From: Rhodococcus qingshengii JCM 15477 | Lineage (GTDB): Bacteria > Actinomycetota > Actinomycetes > Mycobacteriales > Mycobacteriaceae | Assembly (NCBI RefSeq): GCF_023221595.1 | Contig: NZ_CP096563.1 | Coordinates: 5,079,001-5,143,000, forward strand | DNA length: 64,000 nucleotides | Reading direction: 5' to 3' | Shown: piece after piece, positions 44,204 through 54,051 of the stretch | Layout of the letters: each line of letters starts with the position of its first letter | Numbering within the stretch: the first letter of the stretch is position 1 | Notes under the pieces: model-generated | The model's input: only the letters and a program-made list of their open reading frames with translations | Told to the model about the DNA's origin: nothing | Databases searched by the model: none | Position numbers and translations under genes: made by a program

Positions 44204-45421
44204 TCAGTCAACCGTCGAAGATCGAAACATCCTCAGTGACAATGCAAACGCAACCAACAGCAGCGCGCCCACAAAAGCACTGACCCCGACCCAACCGCCA
44301 CCCGCGTATGCAAGACCCGCGAGGGCGCCCGCCACGGACGAACCCGCGTAGTAGGCAAACAGATACAACGCCGACGCCTCGGCCCGGTGATCGGTAGCGA
44401 TCAGCCCCACCCAACCGCTGGCCACCGAATGTGCGGCGAAGAATCCTCCGGTGAAGAGCAGCATCCCCACGAGCGTCAACGCCAGATTGTCCGGAACGGT
44501 CAGTGCCAGGCCGATACCGATGACGACAACCGACCCGAGCAGCACGCTGCGCCTACCCAGTCGGTCAGAGGCCCCGCCGGCTACCGCCGAGGTGAAAGTT
44601 CCGGCAAGGTAGAAAAGGAACACCAGGCCCACAAGCGCTTCAGGAAGGCCGAAAGGCGCTGCTGTGAGCCGAAACCCGAGGAAGTTGTAAATCGACACGA
44701 AGCCGCCCATCAGGATGAATCCCAAAGCGAAGAGTGTTCGCAGCGACGGGTTCGCAAGGTGGCGTCGTAGATTCGACGCGATCGTGCGCGCCGATATCGG
44801 TTGCGGGCGAAAGAACTTCGACGCGGGAAGCCGCCGGATCATGTTGAGCGCGAACAATGCCGACAGCGCGGACGCAGTCAACAGCGCCCAACGCCACGTA
44901 CTGAAATCGACGACGGCCGACGGCACGAGCCGTCCGATCAGCCCACCGATCGTTGTGCCGGCGACGTACCTTCCCATCGCTGCACCGAGGTTCTTCCGAT
45001 CGACCTCCTCGGCCAGATAGGCCATCGCCACCGCCGGGACACCGGCCAGAGCCAATCCTTGTGCTGCGCGTCCGACCAGCAGAACCTCGATCGTCGGACT
45101 CAGCGGCAGAAGTAAACCGATCACACAGGACGCCGACGCCGACGCGATCATCACCCGCGTGCGACCGAAGCGCTCGGAGAGCGCACTGGCCGGAATGATT
45201 GCCAACGCCAACATGCCCGTCGTCGCCGAGACGGACAGCGCAGACACCGCAGGCGAGACGTGGAAGTCTTCGGCGAACGCAGGCAGCAACGCCTGTGCCG
45301 CGTACATCGAGATGAACGTCGACAGCCCGGCCGCGAACAACGCAACGGTCACGGTTCGATATCCCGATGTTCCGCGGCGAAGCGGCATCACTTCGGATTC
45401 GATCACATTCTCGACAGTCAC
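44204..45421 (-). CDS. YnfM-like MFS transporter
   Basis: This 405-residue protein has about 12 membrane helices. VALFAAGLSTFISMYAAQALLPAFAEDFHVSPAVSALSVSATTG is like YnfM/AraJ exporters. GTG 45421 is preferred because GGAGG lies 6 nt upstream; another GTG is the codon before it. It is divergent from a LysR gene, a common arrangement in which the LysR protein activates the transporter. Substrate unknown. Confidence 0.87.
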   Translation of the reverse strand: MTVENVIESEVMPLRRGTSGYRTVTVALFAAGLSTFISMYAAQALLPAFAEDFHVSPAVSALSVSATTGMLALAIIPASALSERFGRTRVMIASASASCVIGLLLPLSPTIEVLLVGRAAQGLALAGVPAVAMAYLAEEVDRKNLGAAMGRYVAGTTIGGLIGRLVPSAVVDFSTWRWALLTASALSALFALNMIRRLPASKFFRPQPISARTIASNLRRHLANPSLRTLFALGFILMGGFVSIYNFLGFRLTAAPFGLPEALVGLVFLFYLAGTFTSAVAGGASDRLGRRSVLLGSVVVIGIGLALTVPDNLALTLVGMLLFTGGFFAAHSVASGWVGLIATDHRAEASALYLFAYYAGSSVAGALAGLAYAGGGWVGVSAFVGALLLVAFALSLRMFRSSTVD

Positions 45422-45503
45422 CACGTACCTCCAGGCATCACTTACCTCCGGCAAGAATCCTCCCGCCCCGACTTGGCAAAAGAAAATGCATAAACTTGGT
45501 GTT

Positions 45504-45526
45504 CTATATGCTCTGGGGGTATATAG
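45504..45526. promoter_or_regulatory. LysR-type T-N11-A box
   Basis: CTATAT (45504-45509) and ATATAG (45521-45526) are perfect inverted arms with an 11-nt spacer, the classic T-N11-A LysR recognition pattern. It lies 10-32 bp before the lysR start in the divergent interval, placed to control both genes. Confidence 0.75.
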
Positions 45527-45538
45527 ATTGGGTTCGTG

Positions 45539-46411
45539 ATGCTGACCGAAGACCTCGAATGGTTTGTCGTGCTCGCCGAAACCCAACAGGTGACCGCTAC
45601 CGCGGATCTGACTCACCTGTCGCAGCCGACCCTTTCGCGCAAACTCGCTCGCCTCGAACGACAGATCGGCGTGACACTCTTCGACCGTCAGGGACGCCGA
45701 CTCGAACTGAACCGGTACGGCGAGATCCTCTATCGACATGCTCGCATCGCACTGCGTGCCCTCGACGCCGCGCAGACCGAAATCCAGTCGCTGGCGAGCC
45801 CCGAGAGCGGCACGGTCCGACTCGACTTCCTCCACTCGTTCGGCACCTGGTTGGTGCCGCACATGCTGCGCGGATACCGCGTCGAGTATCCCGGAGTGCG
45901 ATTCGAACTGCATCAGGACAGCGCGCAGTTCCTGGTCGACAGAATCGCCGCCGGCACGTCCGACCTGGCCGTCGTCTCGCCTCAGCCGCGCGATCCGCAG
46001 GTGGCGTGGATGCAGATCGCCCAGCAGTCACTGGCATTGGCTGTTCCGGCTGATCATCGCTTTGCGAAGTTGCATTCGGTCGAGCTTGCGGACGCGGCCG
46101 ACGAACCGTTCATCGGTATGCATCCGAACTTCGGGATGCGAAGAATTCTCGATGAACTGTGCGCGGCCGCAGGATTCACTCCGAATTTCGTCTTCGAGAG
46201 CAGCGAGCTGGCAACGGTCGGCGGACTGGTCTCCGCGTCCTTCGGTGTCTCGGTCATGCCGGTTCAGGATCCACCGATCTGGGCCGAAGGAGTCGTCTAT
46301 GTACCGATCGAAGGAGCACAGCGAAAAATAGGGCTGATCTGGTCGAAGAGTCGCAAGCTGTCCGATCCCGCCCGGACGTTCCGCGACTACGTCGAAAGAA
46401 CGACTTGGTAG
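45539..46411 (+). CDS. LysR-family transcriptional regulator
   Basis: This 290-residue protein has the LysR winged helix (LEWFVVLAETQQVTATADLTHLSQPTLSRKLARLERQIGVTLFDRQGRRLELNRYGE) and a substrate-binding effector domain. A GTG at 45536 is immediately before the ATG. It is divergent from the MFS gene with a T-N11-A box between them. The inducer is unknown. Confidence 0.93.
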   Translation: MLTEDLEWFVVLAETQQVTATADLTHLSQPTLSRKLARLERQIGVTLFDRQGRRLELNRYGEILYRHARIALRALDAAQTEIQSLASPESGTVRLDFLHSFGTWLVPHMLRGYRVEYPGVRFELHQDSAQFLVDRIAAGTSDLAVVSPQPRDPQVAWMQIAQQSLALAVPADHRFAKLHSVELADAADEPFIGMHPNFGMRRILDELCAAAGFTPNFVFESSELATVGGLVSASFGVSVMPVQDPPIWAEGVVYVPIEGAQRKIGLIWSKSRKLSDPARTFRDYVERTTW

Positions 46412-46542
46412 TGAAAGTGCCCCCGGATAACTACGGATCGGTAACATCCCTCGAGGGGAGCAATTTTCATGCCATTCTTTTCAAACCTACGGTGCCGTAG
46501 GCTGGGGCGAAGTCGCGCATTCACTCAACATGGAGGCAAGAA

Positions 46543-47502
46543 ATGACGAGGATTCTGACGCAGCTGGAGCTGCTACAAGAGCTGCAGCCGGTTGCCGAGG
46601 AGAACGTCAACCGCCACATCTCCATGGCCAAGGAATGGCATCCACACGACTACGTTCCGTGGGACGAGGGCCGTAACTTCGCAGCCATGGGTGGCGAAGA
46701 CTGGAGTCTCGAACAGTCACAACTCGGCGAGGTAGCTCGCGCCGCGATGATCACCAACCTGCTCACCGAGGACAACCTGCCGTCGTACCACCGTGAGATC
46801 GCCGAGAACTTTTCGCAGGACGGTGCCTGGGGAACGTGGGTCGGCCGGTGGACCGCCGAGGAGAACCGCCACGGCATCGTGATGCGTGACTACCTCGTCG
46901 TCACGCGCGCAGTCGACCCCGTCGAGCTCGAGCGCTTCCGCATGGAACACATGACAAACGGTTACAGCGCACCCATCGACGAGGGCGACGCCGGCCTGCT
47001 GCACTCGGTCGCCTACGTGACCTTCCAGGAACTCGCGACGCGCGTCAGCCACCGCAACACCGGCAAGGCCTGCGACGAGCCGATTGCCGACAAGATGCTT
47101 CAGCGCATCGCCGCCGACGAGAACCTGCACATGATTTTCTACCGCAACATCTGCGCCGCCGCGCTCGATCTTGCTCCCGATCAGGCGCTCAAGGCTGTGG
47201 CGAACATCGTCCAGAACTTCCAGATGCCCGGTGCCGGCATGCCGAACTTCCGCCGCAACGGCGCCCTCATGGCCAAGCACGGCATCTACGACCTTCGCCA
47301 GCACCTCGACGAGGTCGTCTGGCCTGTCCTGCGTAAGTGGAACATCTTCGAGCGCAACGATTTCAGCGCCGAAGGCGAGAACACGCGCGAAGAGTTGGCG
47401 GCCTTCCTCGAGACACTCGCCGCCAACGCGACGAAGTTCGAGGAACAGCGCGATCGCATGCTCGCACGCGAAGCCGCCAAGCGCGAACAGCAGGCTTCTT
47501 AG
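46543..47502 (+). CDS. desA: Acyl-ACP desaturase (DesA type)
   Basis: This 319-residue di-iron protein has ExxH pairs at Glu107-x-x-His110 (AEENRH) and Glu193-x-x-His196 (DENLH), the signature of soluble stearoyl-ACP desaturases. WHPHDYVPWDEGRNFAAMGGEDW matches mycobacterial DesA1. It would introduce a cis double bond into acyl-ACP, for membrane or mycolic-acid synthesis. TGGAGG precedes the ATG. It lies before dus, as in the desA1 region of M. tuberculosis. Confidence 0.92.
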   Translation: MTRILTQLELLQELQPVAEENVNRHISMAKEWHPHDYVPWDEGRNFAAMGGEDWSLEQSQLGEVARAAMITNLLTEDNLPSYHREIAENFSQDGAWGTWVGRWTAEENRHGIVMRDYLVVTRAVDPVELERFRMEHMTNGYSAPIDEGDAGLLHSVAYVTFQELATRVSHRNTGKACDEPIADKMLQRIAADENLHMIFYRNICAAALDLAPDQALKAVANIVQNFQMPGAGMPNFRRNGALMAKHGIYDLRQHLDEVVWPVLRKWNIFERNDFSAEGENTREELAAFLETLAANATKFEEQRDRMLAREAAKREQQAS

Positions 47503-47518
47503 TTTCACCAGCTATTCT

Positions 47519-47548
47519 GTGCCCGGTACCGGATTCGGTACCGGGCAC
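47519..47548 (+). terminator. Terminator between desA and dus
   Basis: A perfect 13-bp stem (47519-47531 with 47536-47548) with GATT loop is followed by TTCC. It lies 17 bp past the desA stop. No long T-tract follows, so some readthrough to dus is possible. Confidence 0.7.
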
Positions 47549-47583
47549 TTCCAATTGTCACAAGTATTTGTTCAGAGGTAGAC

Positions 47584-48726
47584 ATGTCATCCCTTCGTAT
47601 CGGTTCACTCGAGCTGCACAGCCCCGTGGTCCTCGCACCCATGGCGGGCGTCACCAACGTCGCCTTCCGCACGCTGTGCCGTGAACTCGAACTCGAACGT
47701 GCAGGCAGCACGTCCGGGCTCTACGTCTGCGAGATGGTCACCGCCCGCGCGCTCGTCGAACGCCAACCCGCCACGATGCACATGACCACGTTCGGTCCGA
47801 CCGAAACGCCCAGGTCGCTGCAGCTGTACACCGTCGACCCGGATACGACTTACGCCGCGGCCAAGATGATCGTCGACGAGAACATGGCCGATCACATCGA
47901 CATGAACTTCGGCTGCCCGGTACCCAAGGTGACCCGCAAGGGCGGCGGATCGGCGCTACCGTACAAGCGTCGACTGTTCGGTCAGATCGTCGCGGCAGCC
48001 GTGCGCGCCACCGAAGGCACCGACATTCCGGTCACCGTCAAGATGCGCGTCGGCATCGACCCCGAACATCACACGCACCTCGACGCAGGCCGGATCGCCG
48101 CAGCTGAAGGCGCCGCTGCCGTCGCACTTCACGCACGTACCGCGTCGCAGCGCTACTCCGGCACTGCTGACTGGAACGAGATCACGCGCCTCAAGGAACA
48201 CGTCACCGACGTGCCGATCCTCGGCAACGGCGACATCTTCGACGCCTCGGATGCTGCCCGCATGATGAACGAGACCGGCTGCGACGGCGTCGTCGTCGGA
48301 CGCGGCTGCCTCGGACGGCCATGGCTGTTCGCGGAACTCAGCGCAGCTCTCAACGGACAACAGATCGCCACGCCGCCGACGCTCGGCGAAGTCACCAAGA
48401 TCATCGCCCGTCACGCCCAACTGCTCGCCGCACATCACGGTGAAATGAAGGGTCTGCGCGAACTTCGCAAGCACGTCTCCTGGTACATGCGTGGGTTCCC
48501 GGTCGGATCGGATCTGCGGGTCTCGATGGCTCTGGTCAGCACGTTGTCCGAACTGGACGATCTGCTCGGACAGCTCGACCACGACGTCCCGTTCCCCAAG
48601 GACGCCGAAGGCCCGCGCGGACGCCAAGGCTCACCCGGTCAGGTAGCACTCCCGGAAGGTTGGCTCGACGATCCCGAAGACGACCTTGTGCCGGTGGGAG
48701 CTGACATGATGCACTCGGGTGGCTAG
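47584..48726 (+). CDS. dusB: tRNA-dihydrouridine synthase (DusB family)
   Basis: This 380-residue FMN TIM-barrel protein has VLAPMAGVTNVAFRTLCRE, DHIDMNFGCPVPKVTRKGGGSALP and ALHARTASQRYSGTADWNEI. The catalytic Cys is in NFGCP. It reduces uridines in the tRNA D-loop with NADPH. The C-terminus extends about 40 residues. GAGGTAGAC is upstream of the ATG. Confidence 0.93.
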   Translation: MSSLRIGSLELHSPVVLAPMAGVTNVAFRTLCRELELERAGSTSGLYVCEMVTARALVERQPATMHMTTFGPTETPRSLQLYTVDPDTTYAAAKMIVDENMADHIDMNFGCPVPKVTRKGGGSALPYKRRLFGQIVAAAVRATEGTDIPVTVKMRVGIDPEHHTHLDAGRIAAAEGAAAVALHARTASQRYSGTADWNEITRLKEHVTDVPILGNGDIFDASDAARMMNETGCDGVVVGRGCLGRPWLFAELSAALNGQQIATPPTLGEVTKIIARHAQLLAAHHGEMKGLRELRKHVSWYMRGFPVGSDLRVSMALVSTLSELDDLLGQLDHDVPFPKDAEGPRGRQGSPGQVALPEGWLDDPEDDLVPVGADMMHSGG

Positions 48727-48876
48727 CGAAAACACGCCGTCGGATTACTCACATCACTTTCTGAGTGAAGCACTCAGGATTCACCAGTAATATGGCTCCA
48801 GCTTCGTCGACAACCGGTTGACGCCGGCATCTGAATGACGAGTTACTGACAGTCGACGACGGGACAGGTTGCATCG

Positions 48877-50907
48877 GTGGGTGATGATCACGATTCGGGC
48901 CCACCTCCGCCCGAGAGCCGCGCCCCCTGGGAACGTCCGCTCGCAGACAAGCGCTTCCGCAACGCCCGACCGGACCAACCGGCAACGCCCCAGCGCCCTG
49001 CCACACCCCAGCGACCAACACCGCAACCACCCAGTCCCCCGGAGCGTCGCAGCAGTGGACGTACCGGGCGACGGGACTCGCCTCCGACCGACGACTCTGT
49101 TTCGGTCGCCGAGTTGGTCCGTCGGGTAGGCGACAAGAAGCCGCCACCAGCCCCGGCTACGCCGCCCAAGCCGGCGCCGAACAAATCCGTAACACCCAAG
49201 ACTCAATCTTCAGCAGCGTCGTCGCCGCCCCCCGCCCGGCCGATTCCCGCCCGTCCGACCGTTCCGCCCGCCGCTGCGGACTGGATCACCGAAGAACATC
49301 CCGTCACCTCCGCAGTGCCGCGGGTAGTCGGTGACACCGGCGCCACTCGTCTGGCGCAAAGCAAGATTCGCCGCCGCCATCGCGCAAAAGTGATCGGCCG
49401 ATCGGCAGTAGCGTTCCTGGCCGTCATGTCTCTCGCATTGACCGGCGTCGTGTGGGGCTATCTGCGCTCGGTCGAAGGCGGATTCGATCAGATTGCGGCA
49501 CTCGACACCGAGTCCGACGACATCATCGACGCCGGTGGTCAACTCGGCGACGAGACGTACCTGATCATCGGCACCGATACCCGCGCCGGTGCGAGCGGTG
49601 AGATCGGCGCCGGAACCGTCGAAGACGCCGAAGGCGCCCGAGCCGACACGGTCATGCTGGTGAACATTCCCGCCGACCGAAGCCGCGTCGTCGCCGTCTC
49701 CTTCCCGCGTGACCTCGACGTCGAACGTCCGATCTGTCAGGGATGGGACAACGACGCCGGCAAGTACACCAGCGAAACCTTCCCGGCAGCGAGCGGGGAC
49801 AAACTCAATGCGACGTACGCACTCGGTGGCCCCAAATGCCTGGTCAAGGTCATCCAGAAGATGTCCGGCCTGAAAATCGGGCACTTCGTCGGAATGGACT
49901 TCGCCGGTTTCGAGCGCATGGTCGACACCGTCGGCGGTGTGAACGTCTGCTCCCCCGGACCGATCGAAGACGGCATCCTCGGAACCGTCCTCGCCTCCGG
50001 CGGCACGCAGATGCTCGACGGCCGTACCGCCCTCAACTACGTGCGTGCTCGCCACGTCGAAGCCGAGGGCAACGGCGACTACGGGCGCATCACCCGTCAG
50101 CAGAAGTTCCTGTCTGCGCTGCTCCGCTCGGCCCTGTCCAACCAGGTCCTCCTGAATCCGAGCAAGCTCAACGGATTCATCAACGCCTTCACCAGCGACA
50201 CGTTCGTCGAAAACATCGACACCAAGTCACTGGTCACCCTCGGTCGCTCGCTCCAGAACGTCGACGCAGGCGCGGTCACGTTCTTGACGGTCCCCACGGA
50301 CGGCACCAACGACTGGGGCAACGAGATTCCTCGCACGGACGAGATCAAGTCCCTCTTCCAGGCGATCATCGACGACGATCCGCTTCCGGGTGAAGAGCGC
50401 GAGGACACCACACCGTCGTCCACCAGTTCCACGACAACCGCTCCTACGTCCAGCACGCCGCCGGCCGCCACTTCCGTCGAGGCAATGAGCGCCTACAACA
50501 TCTCGGTCGACGTCTCCAACGCCTCGGGAATCGCCGGGCAGGCCGCGACAATCGCCGACAGCCTCGCGGCTTACGGTTTCCAGATCTCCACGGTCGGTAA
50601 CTTCAGCGCAGCCACCGGCCTGGCGAATGCTCAAGCGTCGACCACCGTCGTGCGCTACGCCGCAGGTTACGAGGCTGAAGCGGTGACGGTCGCGTCGTCG
50701 ATTCCCGGCGCGGTTCTGGTTCTCGCTCCGAGCATGGGAGACATGATCGAGGTCGTCGTCGGAAGCAATTTCGCCGGCACCGTCGTCGCCCCCGCGGACC
50801 CGGGAACCATCCTGGCGGCTAATCCGACGTCGGTCGACACCAGCACCTCGACGGCTCTGCCCGCCGACATCGCCAGCGTCAACGCCGGCGACACCACCTG
50901 CGACTGA
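48877..50907 (+). CDS. LytR-CpsA-Psr (LCP) family protein
   Basis: This 676-residue protein has a Pro/Ser-rich cytoplasmic N-terminus (1-160), one membrane helix (about 174-194), an LCP domain (about 225-395; GTDTRAGASGEIGAG, RADTVMLVNIPADRSRVVAVSFPRDLDV, DFAGFERMVDTVGGV, LNYVRARHVEAEGNGDYGRITRQQ) and a LytR_C domain after a Thr/Ser linker. LCP proteins attach arabinogalactan to peptidoglycan. It corresponds in position to Rv0822c. A 7-bp hairpin at 48761-48777 lies in the 150-bp gap after dus. Confidence 0.92.
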   Translation: MGDDHDSGPPPPESRAPWERPLADKRFRNARPDQPATPQRPATPQRPTPQPPSPPERRSSGRTGRRDSPPTDDSVSVAELVRRVGDKKPPPAPATPPKPAPNKSVTPKTQSSAASSPPPARPIPARPTVPPAAADWITEEHPVTSAVPRVVGDTGATRLAQSKIRRRHRAKVIGRSAVAFLAVMSLALTGVVWGYLRSVEGGFDQIAALDTESDDIIDAGGQLGDETYLIIGTDTRAGASGEIGAGTVEDAEGARADTVMLVNIPADRSRVVAVSFPRDLDVERPICQGWDNDAGKYTSETFPAASGDKLNATYALGGPKCLVKVIQKMSGLKIGHFVGMDFAGFERMVDTVGGVNVCSPGPIEDGILGTVLASGGTQMLDGRTALNYVRARHVEAEGNGDYGRITRQQKFLSALLRSALSNQVLLNPSKLNGFINAFTSDTFVENIDTKSLVTLGRSLQNVDAGAVTFLTVPTDGTNDWGNEIPRTDEIKSLFQAIIDDDPLPGEEREDTTPSSTSSTTTAPTSSTPPAATSVEAMSAYNISVDVSNASGIAGQAATIADSLAAYGFQISTVGNFSAATGLANAQASTTVVRYAAGYEAEAVTVASSIPGAVLVLAPSMGDMIEVVVGSNFAGTVVAPADPGTILAANPTSVDTSTSTALPADIASVNAGDTTCD

Positions 50908-50916
50908 CACGCGTTC

Positions 50917-50938
50917 ATTCACCTTGCGTTCACCTGGT
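50917..50938 (+). promoter_or_regulatory. Candidate PHO box of phoU (two 11-nt direct repeats)
   Basis: ATTCACCTTGC (50917-50927) and GTTCACCTGGT (50928-50938) are adjacent 11-nt units sharing TTCACC, as in the PhoP-binding direct repeats described in Streptomyces. A plausible -10, TAGGCT (50966-50971), lies downstream, 8 bp before the phoU ATG, implying a very short leader. Confidence 0.65.
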
Positions 50939-50979
50939 GCTTGTGACTTGGTCTTTCACGGCACGTAGGCTCTGACCTC

Positions 50980-51675
50980 ATGCGCGTGGCTTACAACGAA
51001 CAGATGACCGAGCTTGCAGACACGCTCGGCGAGATGGCAGGACTGGCAGGTGCCGCTATGGAGCGCGCCACCCAGTCCCTGCTCCAGGCAGACCTGTCCC
51101 TGGCAGAACAAGTAATCGGCGAACACGACAAGATCACCGAACTCAGCACCATCTGCGAGGAGCGCGCGTTTGCGTTGCTCGCCTTGCAGGCTCCCGTTGC
51201 CGGAGATCTGCGCTCGGTGGTCAGCGGAATCCAGATCGTCGCCGACATCGACCGCATGGGCGCACTCGCCCTGCACGTCGCCAAGATCGCGCGCCGCCGA
51301 CATCCCAACCACGTGCTTCCTGAAGAGGTCAACGGCTACTTCGCCGAGATGGGACGCATCGCTGTCTCCATCGGTGCGGCCGCCAAGGTCGTCCTCGAGA
51401 CCCGCGACCCCGAGCGCGCTGCCCGTCTGCGCGAAGAAGACGAAGCGATGGACGACCTCCACCGCCACCTCTTCACCGTCCTCATGGACCGTGAGTGGAA
51501 GCACGGCGTTGCCGCCGCAGTCGACGTCACGCTGCTCGGCCGCTTCTACGAGCGATTCGCCGACCACGCCGTCGAGGTCGGCCGACGTGTCATCTTCCTG
51601 GTGACCGGCAAGCTGCCCGAAGAGCCCGAAACCACCGAGAAGGTCGACAACCTCACCTCGTACCCGGATCTCTGA
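50980..51675 (+). CDS. phoU: PhoU phosphate-signalling protein
   Basis: This 231-residue all-helical protein has two PhoU repeats ([41 protein letters not shown]) with E/D-rich metal-binding segments ([25 protein letters not shown]). It regulates the Pst transporter and the Pho two-component system. It corresponds to PhoY2 in M. tuberculosis. A PHO-box-like repeat precedes it. Confidence 0.95.
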   Translation: MRVAYNEQMTELADTLGEMAGLAGAAMERATQSLLQADLSLAEQVIGEHDKITELSTICEERAFALLALQAPVAGDLRSVVSGIQIVADIDRMGALALHVAKIARRRHPNHVLPEEVNGYFAEMGRIAVSIGAAAKVVLETRDPERAARLREEDEAMDDLHRHLFTVLMDREWKHGVAAAVDVTLLGRFYERFADHAVEVGRRVIFLVTGKLPEEPETTEKVDNLTSYPDL

Positions 51676-51696
51676 ACCCAACCGTCCACGTGAGTA

Positions 51697-51728
51697 AAAG
51701 GCGGCCGCGCACTTGCGCGGCCGCCTTT
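51697..51728. terminator. Bidirectional terminator between phoU and the NmrA-like gene
   Basis: A perfect 14-bp stem (51697-51710 with 51715-51728) with loop ACTT; A-tract on the left and T-tract on the right suit termination from both sides. Confidence 0.88.
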
Positions 51729-51733
51729 CCTAT

Positions 51734-52480
51734 TCAGTTCTCGTGCAACCAGGTTTCCAACGTGGGTCCTGCAGTTGTGGATCCCGGCGCGGGCAGCAAC
51801 GCCCCACCCTTCATCGCCTTACCCGCTCCCGGCATCGAGATCGGGATCAGCCACTTACGTCGGCCACGGTATTTCAAGATCTCGCGCGTCATGGCCGGGA
51901 TCTCGAGGACCTCGGGCCCGGCCAGGTCCGGAGCCCTCCCGGTCGGACCGTTCTGAGCGCAGGTCACGAGCGCCTCGCCAACGGTCTTCGCTGCCACCGG
52001 TTGTGACCGCATCCGAGGAACCATCGCGATCGGCCCCAGTCCGAACAGCGCGATCGTCTTCTCGCCGAACTCGAACCACTGAGTGGATCGCAGGATCGTG
52101 AAAGGAATACTCGACGCTTCCACCGCGCGTTCCTGCGCAGCCTTCCCCTGGTAGTAACCGAAGGACTTCAATCGCGGATCGTCGCAGTTCACGATCGAGA
52201 GCAACACGTGGTGCTTCACGCCGGCCCTGGCTTCGGCCGCGACAATGTTCCTCGCTGCCGACTCGAAGAACTCGATCGCCTTCCTCGCACTGTTGGTGAC
52301 ATGATCACTCACGTCGACGACCACGTCGGCGCCGGAAAATGCTTCGTCCAACCCGGCACCCGTAGAGATGTCGACTCCCGTCGATCGAGCGGCAGCGACC
52401 ACGTCGTGGCCCCCTGCCTTTGCCTGCTCGACGACCAGCTTTCCCATCTGGCCGGTTCCGCCCAGAACAACAATTCGCAT
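51734..52480 (-). CDS. NmrA-like NAD(P)-binding protein
   Basis: This 248-residue atypical SDR has GGTGQMGKLV at 7-16, VVVDVSDHV and HHVLLSIVNCDD, and resembles NmrA/HSCARG NAD(P)-binding proteins; the YYQGK segment may supply the lysine. GGAGGCATC precedes the ATG. It lies 90 bp after ureD on the same strand and may be transcribed with urease, though the gap could hold its own promoter. The role is unknown. Confidence 0.82.
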   Translation of the reverse strand: MRIVVLGGTGQMGKLVVEQAKAGGHDVVAAARSTGVDISTGAGLDEAFSGADVVVDVSDHVTNSARKAIEFFESAARNIVAAEARAGVKHHVLLSIVNCDDPRLKSFGYYQGKAAQERAVEASSIPFTILRSTQWFEFGEKTIALFGLGPIAMVPRMRSQPVAAKTVGEALVTCAQNGPTGRAPDLAGPEVLEIPAMTREILKYRGRRKWLIPISMPGAGKAMKGGALLPAPGSTTAGPTLETWLHEN

Positions 52481-52570
52481 GATGCCTCCGTCAAACCTGT
52501 GCGCCCGGCTCTCTTCGGCCTGGTCACATACTGGACGACGCAGCCTCCCGAAGTGTGACGGTAGGGCGAA

Positions 52571-53308
52571 TCAGTCGGTGTACTTCTGCGAAACTCGCCC
52601 ACGCCACTGCGACCAGATCGGATCCAACGCTGCGCTCGCCTCATGTGCGTGGTCGGCAACGGCCCGTGCCAGCATCCCTGCTCCCGCCAGCGGCGTCACG
52701 TGCCCTTCGACGTCGTCGGTAGTCTTCATCCCCAACAGCATGGTCGTACCGAGCACGCGATGGCCACCGAGAATCCCCGGCAGCGAACGGCCCGGCACGC
52801 TACGCAGGTCGAGAGTTTCCACGAGCAGCGCGTCGCCGTCGACGGTAATGCGCTGATCCGAGCGAAGCGCACCGCCGGTTTCGCCGGTCCGGCCGAATAC
52901 GATCATCTCGTCGAGCAGCGCAACCGCATCGGATTCCAGTGAAATATCCACGCGCCTGGTCACATCCGCGCCGCCGGCGACGACAAACGGTGCCGCACGC
53001 CAGATCAGCGCCGCACCGGCACCGACGCTCGCCGAAGCCGACCACGACGCCCGGCCACCGCGTGCGTTGTACGCGACGGTCCCGGACGGCTCGATCACCT
53101 CGAGACACGTACCGGGTGCGACCACGAAGTCGATACGCAGGTCGTCGCCGGCCAACAGCGTTGCGCTGTGCCCTACCAGGGCAATTCGCACGGTGAGCCC
53201 GCGAGCGTCGACGAACCGCGGGGCCAGGAAGTCGCCCGAGATCAGCTCTCGCGCAACAGCGGTGTCACCCACTCTCTCGACGACGACCCGCGTAGCTCCA
53301 GTGCGCAT
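52571..53308 (-). CDS. ureD: Urease accessory protein UreD
   Basis: This 245-residue protein has the UreD (UreH) features GTCLEVIEPSGTVAYNARGGRASWSASASVGAGAALIWRAAPFVVAGGADVTRR. UreD binds the apo-urease and, with UreF and UreG, forms the nickel-loading complex. Its ATG overlaps the ureG stop (TGATG). It is the last of the six urease genes. Confidence 0.92.
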   Translation of the reverse strand: MRTGATRVVVERVGDTAVARELISGDFLAPRFVDARGLTVRIALVGHSATLLAGDDLRIDFVVAPGTCLEVIEPSGTVAYNARGGRASWSASASVGAGAALIWRAAPFVVAGGADVTRRVDISLESDAVALLDEMIVFGRTGETGGALRSDQRITVDGDALLVETLDLRSVPGRSLPGILGGHRVLGTTMLLGMKTTDDVEGHVTPLAGAGMLARAVADHAHEASAALDPIWSQWRGRVSQKYTD

Positions 53309-54051
53309 CAGTGAGCGTGAGAGTGGCTGTGCCCGTGACCGTGACCGTGGTCTTCTTCATCGGCATGGAAGTGCGGCGCCATCGGCCCCGGATCCTGCGG
53401 GGTGTGACTACCCGCACGGTGAGCTGCGATGACCTGGCGAAGCCACGCACTGAGTTGGTCGATCGTCGCGTGATCCTTCTGGCTGAGCGCGAGAACGGGA
53501 AGTCCGTCTCGCGCGGCCGTGGCATCGGCCACCATCTGGACCGCGTCGACGTCGACGTATGGGGCCAGGTCGATCTTGTTGACCACCAACAGATCTGCCC
53601 GCTCGATGCCGGGACCACCCTTACGTGCGACGTCTCCGCCGCCCGCGACGTCGATGCAGAAGATCTGGGCGTCGACCAGTGCCGGGCTGAACGTGGCGGT
53701 CAGATTGTCACCGCCGCTTTCCACGATCACCATGTCGAGGGGATGGAACTGACGCTCGAGGTCTTCGACCGCAATGAGGTTCGGCGTGACGTCGTCACGA
53801 ATAGCCGTGTGCGGGCACGCTCCGGTCTCGACTGCGACGATGCGCTCGATCGGCAGAACGTTGGCCGCGCGCAACAGTCGCGCGTCCTCGTCGGTGTAGA
53901 TGTCGTTGGTGACCACCGCGATCTCGTACTCCGCCGCGAGTTCGCGGCAGATGGTGGCGATGAGGGTGCTTTTGCCGGTGCCGACGGGGCCGGCAACGCC
54001 GAGCCTCAAACCTCTTGCAGCAGTGGTGGTGTTGTTCAGGTTGTCAAGCAC
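53308..54051 (-). CDS. ureG: Urease accessory GTPase UreG with C-terminal His-rich tail
   Basis: This 247-residue protein has P-loop GPVGTGKST at 21-29, the nickel-binding CPH in [13 protein letters not shown] and [13 protein letters not shown]. It delivers nickel to urease with GTP hydrolysis. Residues 227-247 are a tail with nine His among 21 residues; in many UreG proteins a His-rich segment is N-terminal or absent. No ureE is in the operon, so this tail may store nickel in its place. It overlaps ureF by 8 bp. Confidence 0.94.
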   Translation of the reverse strand: MLDNLNNTTTAARGLRLGVAGPVGTGKSTLIATICRELAAEYEIAVVTNDIYTDEDARLLRAANVLPIERIVAVETGACPHTAIRDDVTPNLIAVEDLERQFHPLDMVIVESGGDNLTATFSPALVDAQIFCIDVAGGGDVARKGGPGIERADLLVVNKIDLAPYVDVDAVQMVADATAARDGLPVLALSQKDHATIDQLSAWLRQVIAAHRAGSHTPQDPGPMAPHFHADEEDHGHGHGHSHSHAH

